Positions 1 through 7,790 of a stretch of 64,000 nucleotides of DNA are shown here, one piece after another. The stretch is from CALFVT01 sp964513675. Lineage in GTDB: Bacteria > Pseudomonadota > Alphaproteobacteria > Caulobacterales > Maricaulaceae. Each line of letters begins with the position of its first letter. The stretch's first letter is position 1. The stretch covers positions 1-64,000 of the forward strand of contig CAZEOD010000008.1 in NCBI GenBank assembly GCA_964513675.1, given 5' to 3'. The position numbers and the translations under genes were made by a program. Under the pieces are notes generated by a model. The model was not told where the DNA came from and made no database searches. It saw nothing but the letters and a program-made list of their open reading frames with translations.

Positions 1-265
1 AAATATTTCGCGTCCCGCCAGACCCTGTTCCGGCCGAATCAACAGCCGATTTTACAGCTTCAATAACACATTCATTTTGTCCCATGCCGAGATAATCATT
101 GGAGCACCATACTGTAATCTCTTTTTCCTGATGATTGTCTTGATACCAAATCGCCTGCGGAAATGCGCCTTTTTTACGGCGAATGTCACGGAATATGCGG
201 TATCGTCCTTCATCACGAACGTTATCGACGGCGTTTTTGAATATATCGCGGTATAATTTGGCCAT
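1..265 (-). CDS. hemA: 5-aminolevulinate synthase, N-terminal part (cut by window edge)
   Basis: The first 88 residues of a PLP-dependent 5-aminolevulinate synthase, which condenses glycine with succinyl-CoA as the first step of the alphaproteobacterial C4 haem pathway. The reverse strand from ATG at 265 gives MAKLYRDIFKNAVD, then WCSNDYLGMGQN and the glycine-rich AGTGSGGTRN signature, which are hallmarks of ALAS rather than of the related KBL or BioF enzymes. The C-terminus with the PLP lysine lies outside the window. It is divergent from hemB, the next enzyme of the pathway, with 146 bases between the two preferred starts. No strong Shine-Dalgarno is visible before the ATG. Confidence 0.9.
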   Translation of the reverse strand, partial: MAKLYRDIFKNAVDNVRDEGRYRIFRDIRRKKGAFPQAIWYQDNHQEKEITVWCSNDYLGMGQNECVIEAVKSAVDSAGTGSGGTRNI

Positions 266-411
266 ATCGCAAGACTTTTAAAAAAAGCCCTTTCCGTTAA
301 TTTTTCTGTTTCCTATAGTCTTTTAGCACTTATCGCAAAGTTTTATTGACGATGCGCAAATTTACCGCACCTTTTTCATAGGTCAAACCGAATTATACAA
401 TGGAGTTCATC

Positions 412-1398
412 GTGAGCACCTATCCAGCTATGCGTTTACGCCGTCTTCGCCGCACAGATTGGCTTCGCCGTCTTGTTTCCGAGCATAAATTAAGCTCCCA
501 TGATTTAATTTGGACAATGATTATTACGGATCAAAATGTCGATTATGACCCTGTTCCGTCTATGCCCGGAGTTAACCGCATCGGCCTTAAAGCTTTAGCC
601 GCCGAAGCCAAGCGGGCAGAAGCCCTTGGTATTCCCGCCATCGCCATGTTCCCGCATATTGATCCGAAATTAAAAACAGCGGGCGCAGAAGAGGCGCTAA
701 ATAAAAACGGGCTTATCCCCGAAGCTGTGCGCATTGTTAAGGCCGCGGCCCCGAATTTAGGGGTTATCGTTGATGTCGCCCTCGACCCTTATACAGATCA
801 TGGTCATGACGGCTTAATGGAAGACGGTATCATCTTAAATGACCCGAGCGTTGATATGCTCTGCGATAGTGCCCTCATTCTCGCCAAGGCTGGAGCTGAC
901 ATCGTCGCGCCGTCTGATATGATGGATGGCCGCGTCGGCAAAATCCGCGCCCGCCTTGACGATAACGACTTTGAAAACATCGCAATAATGTCTTACGCGG
1001 CCAAATATGCGTCTGGATTTTACGGCCCCTACCGCGACGCCATAGGAACCTCGGCGGCGCTAACGGGCGATAAACGAACCTACCAAATGGATCCCGCCAA
1101 TAGCCAAGAAGCTTTGCGGGAAGTCGAACTTGATATTCATGAAGGCGCGGACATGTTTATGGTCAAACCCGGACTACCTTACCTCGACATTGTTCGGCGC
1201 ATCAAAGACCAATTTGGCCGCCCCACCTATGCGTTCCAAGTCAGCGGTGAATATGCCATGATACAAGCCGCCGCCCAAAATGGGTGGATCGACGGCGACC
1301 GCGTCATGATAGAAAGCCTGATGTGTTTTAAACGTGCAGGCTGTGACGGTATTTTGACTTATTTCGCCCCTAAAGCGGCGGAGGTTTTGGGGCGTTAA
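412..1398 (+). CDS. hemB: delta-aminolevulinic acid dehydratase (porphobilinogen synthase)
   Basis: Condenses two 5-aminolevulinate molecules to porphobilinogen in the cytoplasm. The protein has the RLRRLRRTDWLRRLV N-terminus, the DVALDPYTDHGHDG metal-site region and the MVKPGLPYLD active-site lysine segment. The DVALDPYT form has no cysteine triad, as in the magnesium-responsive alphaproteobacterial enzymes rather than the zinc type. An ATG at 400 is in frame, but the GGAG at 402-405 sits six bases before an in-frame GTG at 412, so GTG 412 is the better start (328 residues). Divergent hemA is upstream, which implies a shared control region at 266-399. Confidence 0.95.
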   Translation: MSTYPAMRLRRLRRTDWLRRLVSEHKLSSHDLIWTMIITDQNVDYDPVPSMPGVNRIGLKALAAEAKRAEALGIPAIAMFPHIDPKLKTAGAEEALNKNGLIPEAVRIVKAAAPNLGVIVDVALDPYTDHGHDGLMEDGIILNDPSVDMLCDSALILAKAGADIVAPSDMMDGRVGKIRARLDDNDFENIAIMSYAAKYASGFYGPYRDAIGTSAALTGDKRTYQMDPANSQEALREVELDIHEGADMFMVKPGLPYLDIVRRIKDQFGRPTYAFQVSGEYAMIQAAAQNGWIDGDRVMIESLMCFKRAGCDGILTYFAPKAAEVLGR

Positions 1399-1406
1399 TT
1401 GCCAAA

Positions 1407-2333
1407 TTACTGCCTATCATTTACTGTGATTTCATCGGCCAAAATAATAGTCTCTCCGTCAAGATTCACGCCCAAATCAACATCACCTTTAAGCTCTAAG
1501 CTCTTAGGGCTGGCCTTAATTTGATCGTTTCGTTCTTTTTTCGCAGCTCTTGTTTTATCAAAACTACCGGGCATTAAATCAAACGTAATAGATTCAAACT
1601 CACCCTTACCATCATAGGTAACAGCGGCATTTGCAAAATAATATTTAATGGCATTGGTTTCGCTATCTCTATGTACCAACCGGTCCATATTATCATTAAC
1701 CTCGCCATCATTTAAATCGACACGCCAAACTGACAGCACAGGCTCTTCGCTATCGTTTAAATCAAAGACGACAAGCTTTCGGTTTTTAAAATCCCTCGCA
1801 AGCTTAGGCTTATCATTTGAAAGGCTTTGGGATATCTGCATGCGCCCTTTAACAACAAACTCATCAAATGTAATGTCGCCGCTATCATCTAAGTCTAAAA
1901 CATCATGAAGCGCTTTATCATTTAGAGCTATTTCTCCGCGCCCGAGTAAATCGTCTCCATTTTTATCATAAGCCGCGAATAAATCTTGCTTTGCAGTCAG
2001 TGCACGCTTCATATCCAAGCTCGCGCAGCCTTGCGGGCCAATAATTGACATCGCAGCAAGCGCCATAACCCCCGCCGTTCCAAACACCCAATTTTGACGC
2101 GCCTTATAGCGAAGCGAACGCCGCACCATGCCCATATTGTCTTCGCGCGCGCGGCGCAGATATGTGTGTATAAACCGCCGCACGGCTTCGCTCGGCGTAT
2201 CGCCCTGCTCCTCGCAGGCTTCCACGAAAGCTTGTTTTTTAGAAAATGGCAAACGCACTTCAAAGCGTTCGCTTTTCTTCTCCCACGGCTCTTCACGCCG
2301 CTCTAGGCTATTGTCTTTTACATCGTCAGTCAT
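1407..2333 (-). CDS. membrane-anchored RHH-like / EF-hand protein
   Basis: A 308-residue protein not recognised as a named family. Residues about 21-62 read like a ribbon-helix-helix DNA-binding fold: strand SERFEVRLP, helix SKKQAFVEACEEQG, turn, helix TPSEAVRRFIHTYLRR. One hydrophobic segment follows at about 81-100. Then come two canonical EF-hand loops: D123-N125-D127-L129-E134 and D147-D149-S151-D153-E158. The rest is polar and beta-rich. A cytoplasmic N-terminus and periplasmic calcium loops are inferred. ATG 2333 is chosen because GAGGA lies six bases upstream; an in-frame start at 2384 lacks this. The gene is convergent with hemB, eight bases away. It could instead be a lipoprotein-like anchor (GPQGC), but a signal peptide 80 residues from the start is unlikely. 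Confidence 0.7.
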   Translation of the reverse strand: MTDDVKDNSLERREEPWEKKSERFEVRLPFSKKQAFVEACEEQGDTPSEAVRRFIHTYLRRAREDNMGMVRRSLRYKARQNWVFGTAGVMALAAMSIIGPQGCASLDMKRALTAKQDLFAAYDKNGDDLLGRGEIALNDKALHDVLDLDDSGDITFDEFVVKGRMQISQSLSNDKPKLARDFKNRKLVVFDLNDSEEPVLSVWRVDLNDGEVNDNMDRLVHRDSETNAIKYYFANAAVTYDGKGEFESITFDLMPGSFDKTRAAKKERNDQIKASPKSLELKGDVDLGVNLDGETIILADEITVNDRQ

Positions 2334-2403
2334 GTCATTCTCCTCTATTTCAGAACAATGAAACGTTAGGGCCTCTCCCCACATAGACTAAGCGAAACGG
2401 CGC

Positions 2404-2429
2404 ACGGACAGAAGCGCTTTCCTGTCCGT
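2404..2429. terminator. hairpin between dehydrogenase and EF-hand gene
   Basis: Perfect 8-bp stem ACGGACAG/CTGTCCGT with a 10-base loop, just downstream of the minus-strand dehydrogenase gene. No U tract follows, so it may be a processing or weak termination site. Confidence 0.35.
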
Positions 2430-2447
2430 ACATTGAAAACACAGGCT

Positions 2448-3305
2448 TTATTTCGTTAAGCGGCGCAAGAGGCTGGAGGTATCCCAGCGCCCCCCGCCCA
2501 TTTCTTGAATTTCTGCATAATAGCCGTCAACTTGTTTCGTGAGCGTCAAATTTGCGCCGATTTGCTCTGCTGTGCGCAAAGCAATGCCAAGATCTTTACG
2601 CATCCAGTCCACAGCAAAGCCGTGTTCAAATTCGTCTTTATCCATGGTCTCTGCGCGGTTCAGCATTTGCCAGCTTGCCGCTGCGCCTTTGCCAATCGCT
2701 TCAACGACATCGGCGACATTCAGCCCCGCCTTTTGCGCAAAATGAACCCCTTCGGCAAGGCCTTGAACAGCGCCGGCAATGCAAATTTGGTTAATCATTT
2801 TGGTTGTCTGCCCTGCCCCGCTTGGCCCCATAAGCTTCGTTGCTTTGGCATAAGCCTCCATGATCGGCTTGGCCGCCTCATAAGCCGCCGCCTCGCCGCC
2901 GCACATAACCGTAAGCTGCCCGTTTACCGCGCCCGCTTCGCCGCCTGAAATCGGCGCGTCAATAAAAGCGAGCTGTTTTTTGGCTGCCTTAGCAAAACAT
3001 GTTTTCGCGCACTCATCCGATGCCGTAGTATGGTCAATAATAACAGCGCCGGGTTTTGCCGCCTTTAAAATTGGCTCCATCACCGCGTAAACATCCGGAT
3101 CATCCCCCACACAAAGGCAAATAAAATCAGAATCAGCAACGGCCGCTTCAACCGTCTCCGCAGCCACTCCTTTGTAGTGAGAAGCCCATTTTTCGGACTT
3201 CGCCGATGTTCTATTCCAGACTGTAACCTCATGGCCGGCGGCCACTAAATGCCCCGCCATAGGATAACCCATTACACCTAAACCAATAAAAGAACATTTT
3301 GTCAT
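2448..3305 (-). CDS. 3-hydroxyisobutyrate dehydrogenase-family oxidoreductase
   Basis: An NAD(P)-dependent beta-hydroxyacid dehydrogenase (HIBADH, GarR or GLYR family) of 285 residues, the normal length. The Rossmann motif FIGLGVMGYPMAGHL opens the protein. The family substrate motif DAPISGGEAGAVNG is at about residue 118, and the catalytic-lysine helix GAGQTTKMINQ at about 165. Candidate substrates are 3-hydroxyisobutyrate, tartronate semialdehyde or a succinic-semialdehyde-like acid; the sequence does not decide. It appears to stand alone and is divergent from the transporter at 3.4 kb. Confidence 0.88.
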   Translation of the reverse strand: MTKCSFIGLGVMGYPMAGHLVAAGHEVTVWNRTSAKSEKWASHYKGVAAETVEAAVADSDFICLCVGDDPDVYAVMEPILKAAKPGAVIIDHTTASDECAKTCFAKAAKKQLAFIDAPISGGEAGAVNGQLTVMCGGEAAAYEAAKPIMEAYAKATKLMGPSGAGQTTKMINQICIAGAVQGLAEGVHFAQKAGLNVADVVEAIGKGAAASWQMLNRAETMDKDEFEHGFAVDWMRKDLGIALRTAEQIGANLTLTKQVDGYYAEIQEMGGGRWDTSSLLRRLTK

Positions 3306-3393
3306 ATCGCGGCACTTTCTTCGTCATTTTTCGCTTCCCCTTAACATGGTTTTCCGTCACATGTTAATCTTGATTTTGGAGGATTTGATAGGC

Positions 3394-5238
3394 GTGGAGA
3401 CATTAGCCGTAGATATCACATGGCAAACATGGGCCACGCTCGCGATTATCTCGGGCGCGGTTTATCTATATTTCCGCGAAAGGTTCTCTATCGAGACCAT
3501 TTCCGTCGGCGTTATGTCGGTCTTATTGATATTTTTTCACTTTTTCGCACCAAATGGCGGTGAAGGTTTAGATAGCGCATCGCTCTTATCGGGCTTTGCT
3601 GCGCCTGCATTAATTGCCATTATGGCCTTATTAGTCGTCGGCCAAGGCATGTTTCATACAGGCGCCTTGGAAGGCCCTATTTCAAAGCTATCTGGCCTGC
3701 TTGATAAACGCCCTCGTCAGGCCCTAGCCCTTGTCTTCTTGATCGCTTTTTCAGTGTCTATGGTTATGAACAACACCCCTGTGGTTGTGATGTTTATTCC
3801 GATCCTAACCGTCATGGCATCACGGCTGAAAGTATCAGGGTCTATGTTCATGATGCCATTGAGTTTTATGTGCATCCTTGCCGGCATGACAACGTTAATC
3901 GGGTCATCTACAAACCTGCTGGTTAATGATGTGCTGAAACGCACCACAGATATGTCGCTTGGGTTTTTCACGCAAATGGGCCCGGGGCTTATTCTTGCCG
4001 CTGTCGGAGCGGCTTATATCATTATTATGGCGCCGATATTACTCCCGCGCCGCCAAAGCCTTGAAAATGAGCTAAGTAATGAAGGCCGCCAATATATTGC
4101 GCAAATTCGCGTCTCTGCCGGACACCCGCTTGAAGGGGCGTCAACAATAGCCGGCATGATACCGCAGCTTAAAAATGTAACAATCCGTATGATACAACGC
4201 GGCGAACATAGTTTTCTTCCGCCCTTTGACCTCACCTTGCAAACAGGTGATGTATTGATCGTTGCGACGACACGCGGCTCTCTTTCAAACTTACTTGCCT
4301 CGGATCCGCTATATCTTGAAGGCATGTTAAATATTGCCGGCTTTCACGATGAAACAAAGCCCGCGGAGATTAAAGATACAATCGTCGTCAGCGAAGCTGT
4401 GATTGCGCCGGCATCACGCATGATTGGCCGTAATATCGAGCAAATCGGGTTTCGCCGCCAAACAGGCTGCCTTGTTCTGGGCATACAGCGCCGCTCGCGC
4501 ATGATCCGCAAGCGTATGCTCGAAATTCGGCTGGAAGCGGGTGATGTGCTCCTCCTTTTTGGCTATGAGTCTGATATGAAAGCCCTGCGAAGCAATCGCG
4601 ACTTATTACTCCTTGAGTGGTCGACATCAGAGCTTCCCGATATTCGCAAAGCGACATTGGCGCAGCTAATTTTTGGCGGCACAGTCATCACAGCCGCGAC
4701 AGGCATTTTACCGATTGAAATTGCCGCGCTAACGGGCGCTATTTCTATGATTGCCGCAGGATGCCTTAATGTTCGCCAAGCCGTGCGCGCACTTGATATG
4801 CGCATATTCCTATTGATAGGTGCGGCCTTTGCCATGGGACTTGCTATGGAGCGTACAGGCGCAGCCGCCTATATCGCGCAAGCCAGTGTGGATATATTCC
4901 TGCCATTTGGCCCCCATATACTCTTAATGGCGCTGTTTTTGATTGTCGCGCTTATGACCAATATTATTTCAAATAGTGCAACCGCTCTGCTCTTTGCCCC
5001 GATCGCCCTCTCAATTAGTCAGCAAACGGGGATTGATCCTATCACAGTGGTGCTGACCGTTATTTTTGCAGCGAATTGCTCCTTTGCAACGCCGATAGCT
5101 TATCAGACGAATTTACTTGTCTTGGGGCCGGGGCGATATAATTTTAAAGACTATGTGAAATTTGGCTTTCCGCTTATTATCTTGCTCTGGCTGACATATA
5201 GCTTAATGTTGCCTTTTATTTTAACGTCTGGGGGGTAA
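3394..5238 (+). CDS. SLC13/DASS-type permease with two RCK-C domains
   Basis: An inner-membrane anion transporter, probably for sulfate or dicarboxylates with sodium. About ten to twelve hydrophobic segments flank a central soluble region (about residues 215-400 of the long form) that holds two TrkA-C/RCK-C-type repeats, with LQTGDVLIV and LEAGDVLLLFG as matching strands. The membrane motif SSTNLLVND is repeated in the second half as ISNSATALLFAP, the two-fold pattern of the family. In-frame ATGs exist at 3346 and 3361, but GGAGG at 3378-3382 points to GTG 3394 (11-base spacer). bpt starts 13 bases after the stop and may be co-transcribed. Confidence 0.85.
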   Translation: METLAVDITWQTWATLAIISGAVYLYFRERFSIETISVGVMSVLLIFFHFFAPNGGEGLDSASLLSGFAAPALIAIMALLVVGQGMFHTGALEGPISKLSGLLDKRPRQALALVFLIAFSVSMVMNNTPVVVMFIPILTVMASRLKVSGSMFMMPLSFMCILAGMTTLIGSSTNLLVNDVLKRTTDMSLGFFTQMGPGLILAAVGAAYIIIMAPILLPRRQSLENELSNEGRQYIAQIRVSAGHPLEGASTIAGMIPQLKNVTIRMIQRGEHSFLPPFDLTLQTGDVLIVATTRGSLSNLLASDPLYLEGMLNIAGFHDETKPAEIKDTIVVSEAVIAPASRMIGRNIEQIGFRRQTGCLVLGIQRRSRMIRKRMLEIRLEAGDVLLLFGYESDMKALRSNRDLLLLEWSTSELPDIRKATLAQLIFGGTVITAATGILPIEIAALTGAISMIAAGCLNVRQAVRALDMRIFLLIGAAFAMGLAMERTGAAAYIAQASVDIFLPFGPHILLMALFLIVALMTNIISNSATALLFAPIALSISQQTGIDPITVVLTVIFAANCSFATPIAYQTNLLVLGPGRYNFKDYVKFGFPLIILLWLTYSLMLPFILTSGG

Positions 5239-5251
5239 AGCTGGATATAAT

Positions 5252-6028
5252 ATGACACTGCCTTTCGACCCACAAAGACTGCAATTTTACCTCACAGTCC
5301 CGACCCCATGCCCCTATCTACCGGGCCGCATGGAGCGAAAGATATTCACCCAGCTTGACCCGCTATCCGGCCAGCAGCTTAATAATTATCTGACCCATGC
5401 CGGATTTCGGCGCTCTCAAAATGTGATTTATCGTCCCGCTTGTGAAAACTGCCGCGCGTGCCAATCTCTACGTATTCGAGTTGACGGGTTTGAGGCTGGC
5501 CGCCGCTACCGCAGAACCATTAACCGCAACCGCGATATAACCGGCATAGCGAATGAAGCCTTTGCAACCGATGAGCAATTCAGATTGTTAAAGCGTTATC
5601 TTTTAACGCGGCACCCGCATGGCGGCATGGCAGAAATGGATTTCATTCGATATGAAATGATGGTCGAAGACGGCGCCGTTGAGGCTGAAATTGTCGAATA
5701 TCGTAATGAGATGGGCGACCTGATTGCCTGCACATTAATAGATGATCTCGTTGACGGGAAATCTATGGTTTATAGCTTTTTTGATCCCGAGCTTAAACAC
5801 CGTAGTCTTGGGAATTATATGATCCTTGACCATATAAAGCGGTGCCAATTAGCGGGCTTATCCTATCTCTATCTTGGCTATTGGGTCGAAGACAGCCCTA
5901 AAATGAGCTATAAAAAAGACTTTCGGCCCGCAGAGATTTTAACCCATAAAGGATGGCGCGAAATTGATGATGTTGCAGCAACAAATCAAGGCCCGCCAAT
6001 TTCAACACAGACTTTACATAAAATATAA
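5252..6028 (+). CDS. bpt: aspartate/glutamate leucyltransferase (Bpt)
   Basis: Transfers leucine from Leu-tRNA to proteins with N-terminal Asp or Glu, marking them for ClpS/ClpAP in the bacterial N-degron pathway. The 258-residue protein has the family cysteine motif YRPACENCRACQSLRI near residue 60 and the C-terminal GNAT-like motif YLYLGYWVEDSPKMSYK. The length matches Bpt. It lies immediately downstream of the SLC13 transporter and converges on glpD. Confidence 0.93.
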   Translation: MTLPFDPQRLQFYLTVPTPCPYLPGRMERKIFTQLDPLSGQQLNNYLTHAGFRRSQNVIYRPACENCRACQSLRIRVDGFEAGRRYRRTINRNRDITGIANEAFATDEQFRLLKRYLLTRHPHGGMAEMDFIRYEMMVEDGAVEAEIVEYRNEMGDLIACTLIDDLVDGKSMVYSFFDPELKHRSLGNYMILDHIKRCQLAGLSYLYLGYWVEDSPKMSYKKDFRPAEILTHKGWREIDDVAATNQGPPISTQTLHKI

Positions 6029-6086
6029 AGCCAGTTCAAACTAGATAAAAAGCCCGCCTATTTTAAAGGCCTCGCTAAAATTTTTT

Positions 6087-6133
6087 GCGGCAAAATCCTT
6101 TATGGCAAAATCTTTTGTGGCAACGTTTTTATG
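6087..6133. repeat. short degenerate tandem repeat, 15-16 bp units
   Basis: In the 166-base space between bpt and glpD, units such as GCGGCAAAATCCTTTA, TGGCAAAATCTTTTG and TGGCAACGTTTTTATG follow one another, and the pattern fades into CCCACGTCTTTTATG. No gene or strong terminator is evident here. Confidence 0.5.
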
Positions 6134-6194
6134 CCCACGTCTTTTATGCCTCATGCCTGTAGGGCTATTAGAAAAACCATTTTAAAGCGGTGTC

Positions 6195-7691
6195 TTAGGC
6201 CGAAGTTTTAAACCAAGCTTTAAACTCATCTCGCTCCGCTTCTGTCATGTGGAGCCCAAGCTTAGAGCGCCGCCACAGGATATCATCGGCTCGGGTTACA
6301 AACTCACGGTCAACCATATAATTCGTTTCGGCTTCCGTTAAGCCTGCCCCAAAGACGCGCCCTAAGAGATTAGCTTTTGGACGATTTGCAAAAACATCAT
6401 CTATACAGCTACCATATGCACGGCAGAGGCGGCGCAATATTGACTTATCTATTGTAGGAAATCGGGTCTGCGCATCGGCATAAAACGCATCAAAATCAGC
6501 ATTGGGCATATCCCCGCCTGGAAATATGGACGCTTCAGTCCAGTCCTTATCAGTTGTATAATTATAATAGCTGGATAGCTTACGCGTCGCATGTTCAGCC
6601 AATTTACGCGAGGTTGTAATTTTCCCGCCGTAAACCGACATTAGCGGCGCGCCTTGGCTAAATTCACTTAGCTTCAAAACATAATCCCGCGTAACGGCCG
6701 CCGCATTATCGCTTTTATCATCATAAAGCGGACGAACGCCCGCATAAGTCCATGCAACATCATCTTGTGATATATCCTGTTCGAAATACTCATTTGCCGC
6801 ACTAATAAGATAGCTAATCTCATCATCAGATATTTTCACCTCACCTTCGGACGGGTGATAAGGCACATCCGTTGTTCCGATAAGTGTGTAACCTGTTTCA
6901 TAGGGAATAGCGAAAATAATTCGGTCATCTGCATTTTGGAAAATATAGGAATGGTCTTCATCATAGAGTTTTTTCGTAACAATATGACTGCCCTTAATCA
7001 GGCGAACAGCCGCGCCGTCATCTTGGCCATCGTCCACACGGCCTAGCAGATCGTCAACCCATGGCCCCGCAGCATTAACAACGCCCTTGGCAAGCACGGT
7101 GTCCGGCGCGCTGTTCTCAGGCTTATAGGTGACCTCATAGCCGCCCTGAACAGAGCTTAGATGCGTGACCTCCGCTCGCGTTTTTATATCCGCCCCCTGC
7201 GCGCGCGCATCCATAGCATTTAAAACGACGAGACGAGAATCTTCAACCCAACAGTCAGAATATTCAAAACCAATTTTAAAACGGCTTTCAAGAATATCGC
7301 TATGGGGCGCTTTGCGTAAATTTAGCTTTTTTGTACCGGCAAGCTTCTTACGCCCGCCCAAACTATCATAAAGAAAAAGCCCAAGGCGAAGCAGCCACGC
7401 GGGACGCAAACCTTTATCATAAGGCAAGACAAATCTCATCGGCCAAATAATATGCGGCGCAGCATCAAGCAGCACTTCACGTTCAATCAGAGCCTTACGG
7501 ACAAGATTAAACTCATTATACTCCAGATAGCGCAGCCCGCCGTGAATCAGTTTTGTACTGGCCGAGGATGTATGATTAGCCAGATCATCTTTCTCACATA
7601 ATAAAACAGATAGCCCCCGCCCCGCGGCATCTCTAGCGATAGCTGTACCGTTAATACCGCCGCCTATAATAAGTAAATCATATGTTTTCAT
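6195..7691 (-). CDS. glpD: aerobic glycerol-3-phosphate dehydrogenase
   Basis: FAD-dependent, membrane-associated oxidation of sn-glycerol-3-phosphate to dihydroxyacetone phosphate, feeding the quinone pool. The 498-residue protein starts with the dinucleotide motif DLLIIGGGINGTAIARDAAG and has the GlpD signature SASTKLIHGGLRYLE. VYGGKITTSRKLAEHA and the C-terminal DUF-type cap are present. ATG 7691 is preferred because it precedes the FAD motif directly; an upstream in-frame start at 7745 adds a non-conserved leader. Divergent from glpK, forming a glycerol catabolism pair. No glpF is in view. Confidence 0.94.
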   Translation of the reverse strand: MKTYDLLIIGGGINGTAIARDAAGRGLSVLLCEKDDLANHTSSASTKLIHGGLRYLEYNEFNLVRKALIEREVLLDAAPHIIWPMRFVLPYDKGLRPAWLLRLGLFLYDSLGGRKKLAGTKKLNLRKAPHSDILESRFKIGFEYSDCWVEDSRLVVLNAMDARAQGADIKTRAEVTHLSSVQGGYEVTYKPENSAPDTVLAKGVVNAAGPWVDDLLGRVDDGQDDGAAVRLIKGSHIVTKKLYDEDHSYIFQNADDRIIFAIPYETGYTLIGTTDVPYHPSEGEVKISDDEISYLISAANEYFEQDISQDDVAWTYAGVRPLYDDKSDNAAAVTRDYVLKLSEFSQGAPLMSVYGGKITTSRKLAEHATRKLSSYYNYTTDKDWTEASIFPGGDMPNADFDAFYADAQTRFPTIDKSILRRLCRAYGSCIDDVFANRPKANLLGRVFGAGLTEAETNYMVDREFVTRADDILWRRSKLGLHMTEAERDEFKAWFKTSA

Positions 7692-7710
7692 AATCTTGCC
7701 GCTCTTATTG

Positions 7711-7768
7711 CCTATTTTGACATAACATATTGATGCAGAAATCAAATAGGTGGTAGGTAGTCAAATAG
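7711..7768. promoter_or_regulatory. repeated TCAAATAG elements in the glpD-glpK divergent promoter
   Basis: TCAAATAG occurs at 7742-7749 and again at 7761-7768. A related inverted copy, CCTATTTTGA, lies near 7712-7721. The repeats sit in the shared control region between glpD and glpK and could bind a common regulator. This is suggestive only. Confidence 0.35.
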
Positions 7769-7790
7769 AACAAAATTTCTAGGGGGGTCT

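Noticed and set aside
2505..2948. Plus-strand frame of 147 codons
   Set aside because: Antisense shadow of the 3-hydroxyisobutyrate dehydrogenase-family gene; cysteine- and histidine-rich with no recognisable fold.
6029..6194. Possible CRISPR-like or IS remnant in the repeat-bearing space
   Set aside because: Units are about 15 bp with no spacers, no terminal inverted repeats and no cas or transposase genes.
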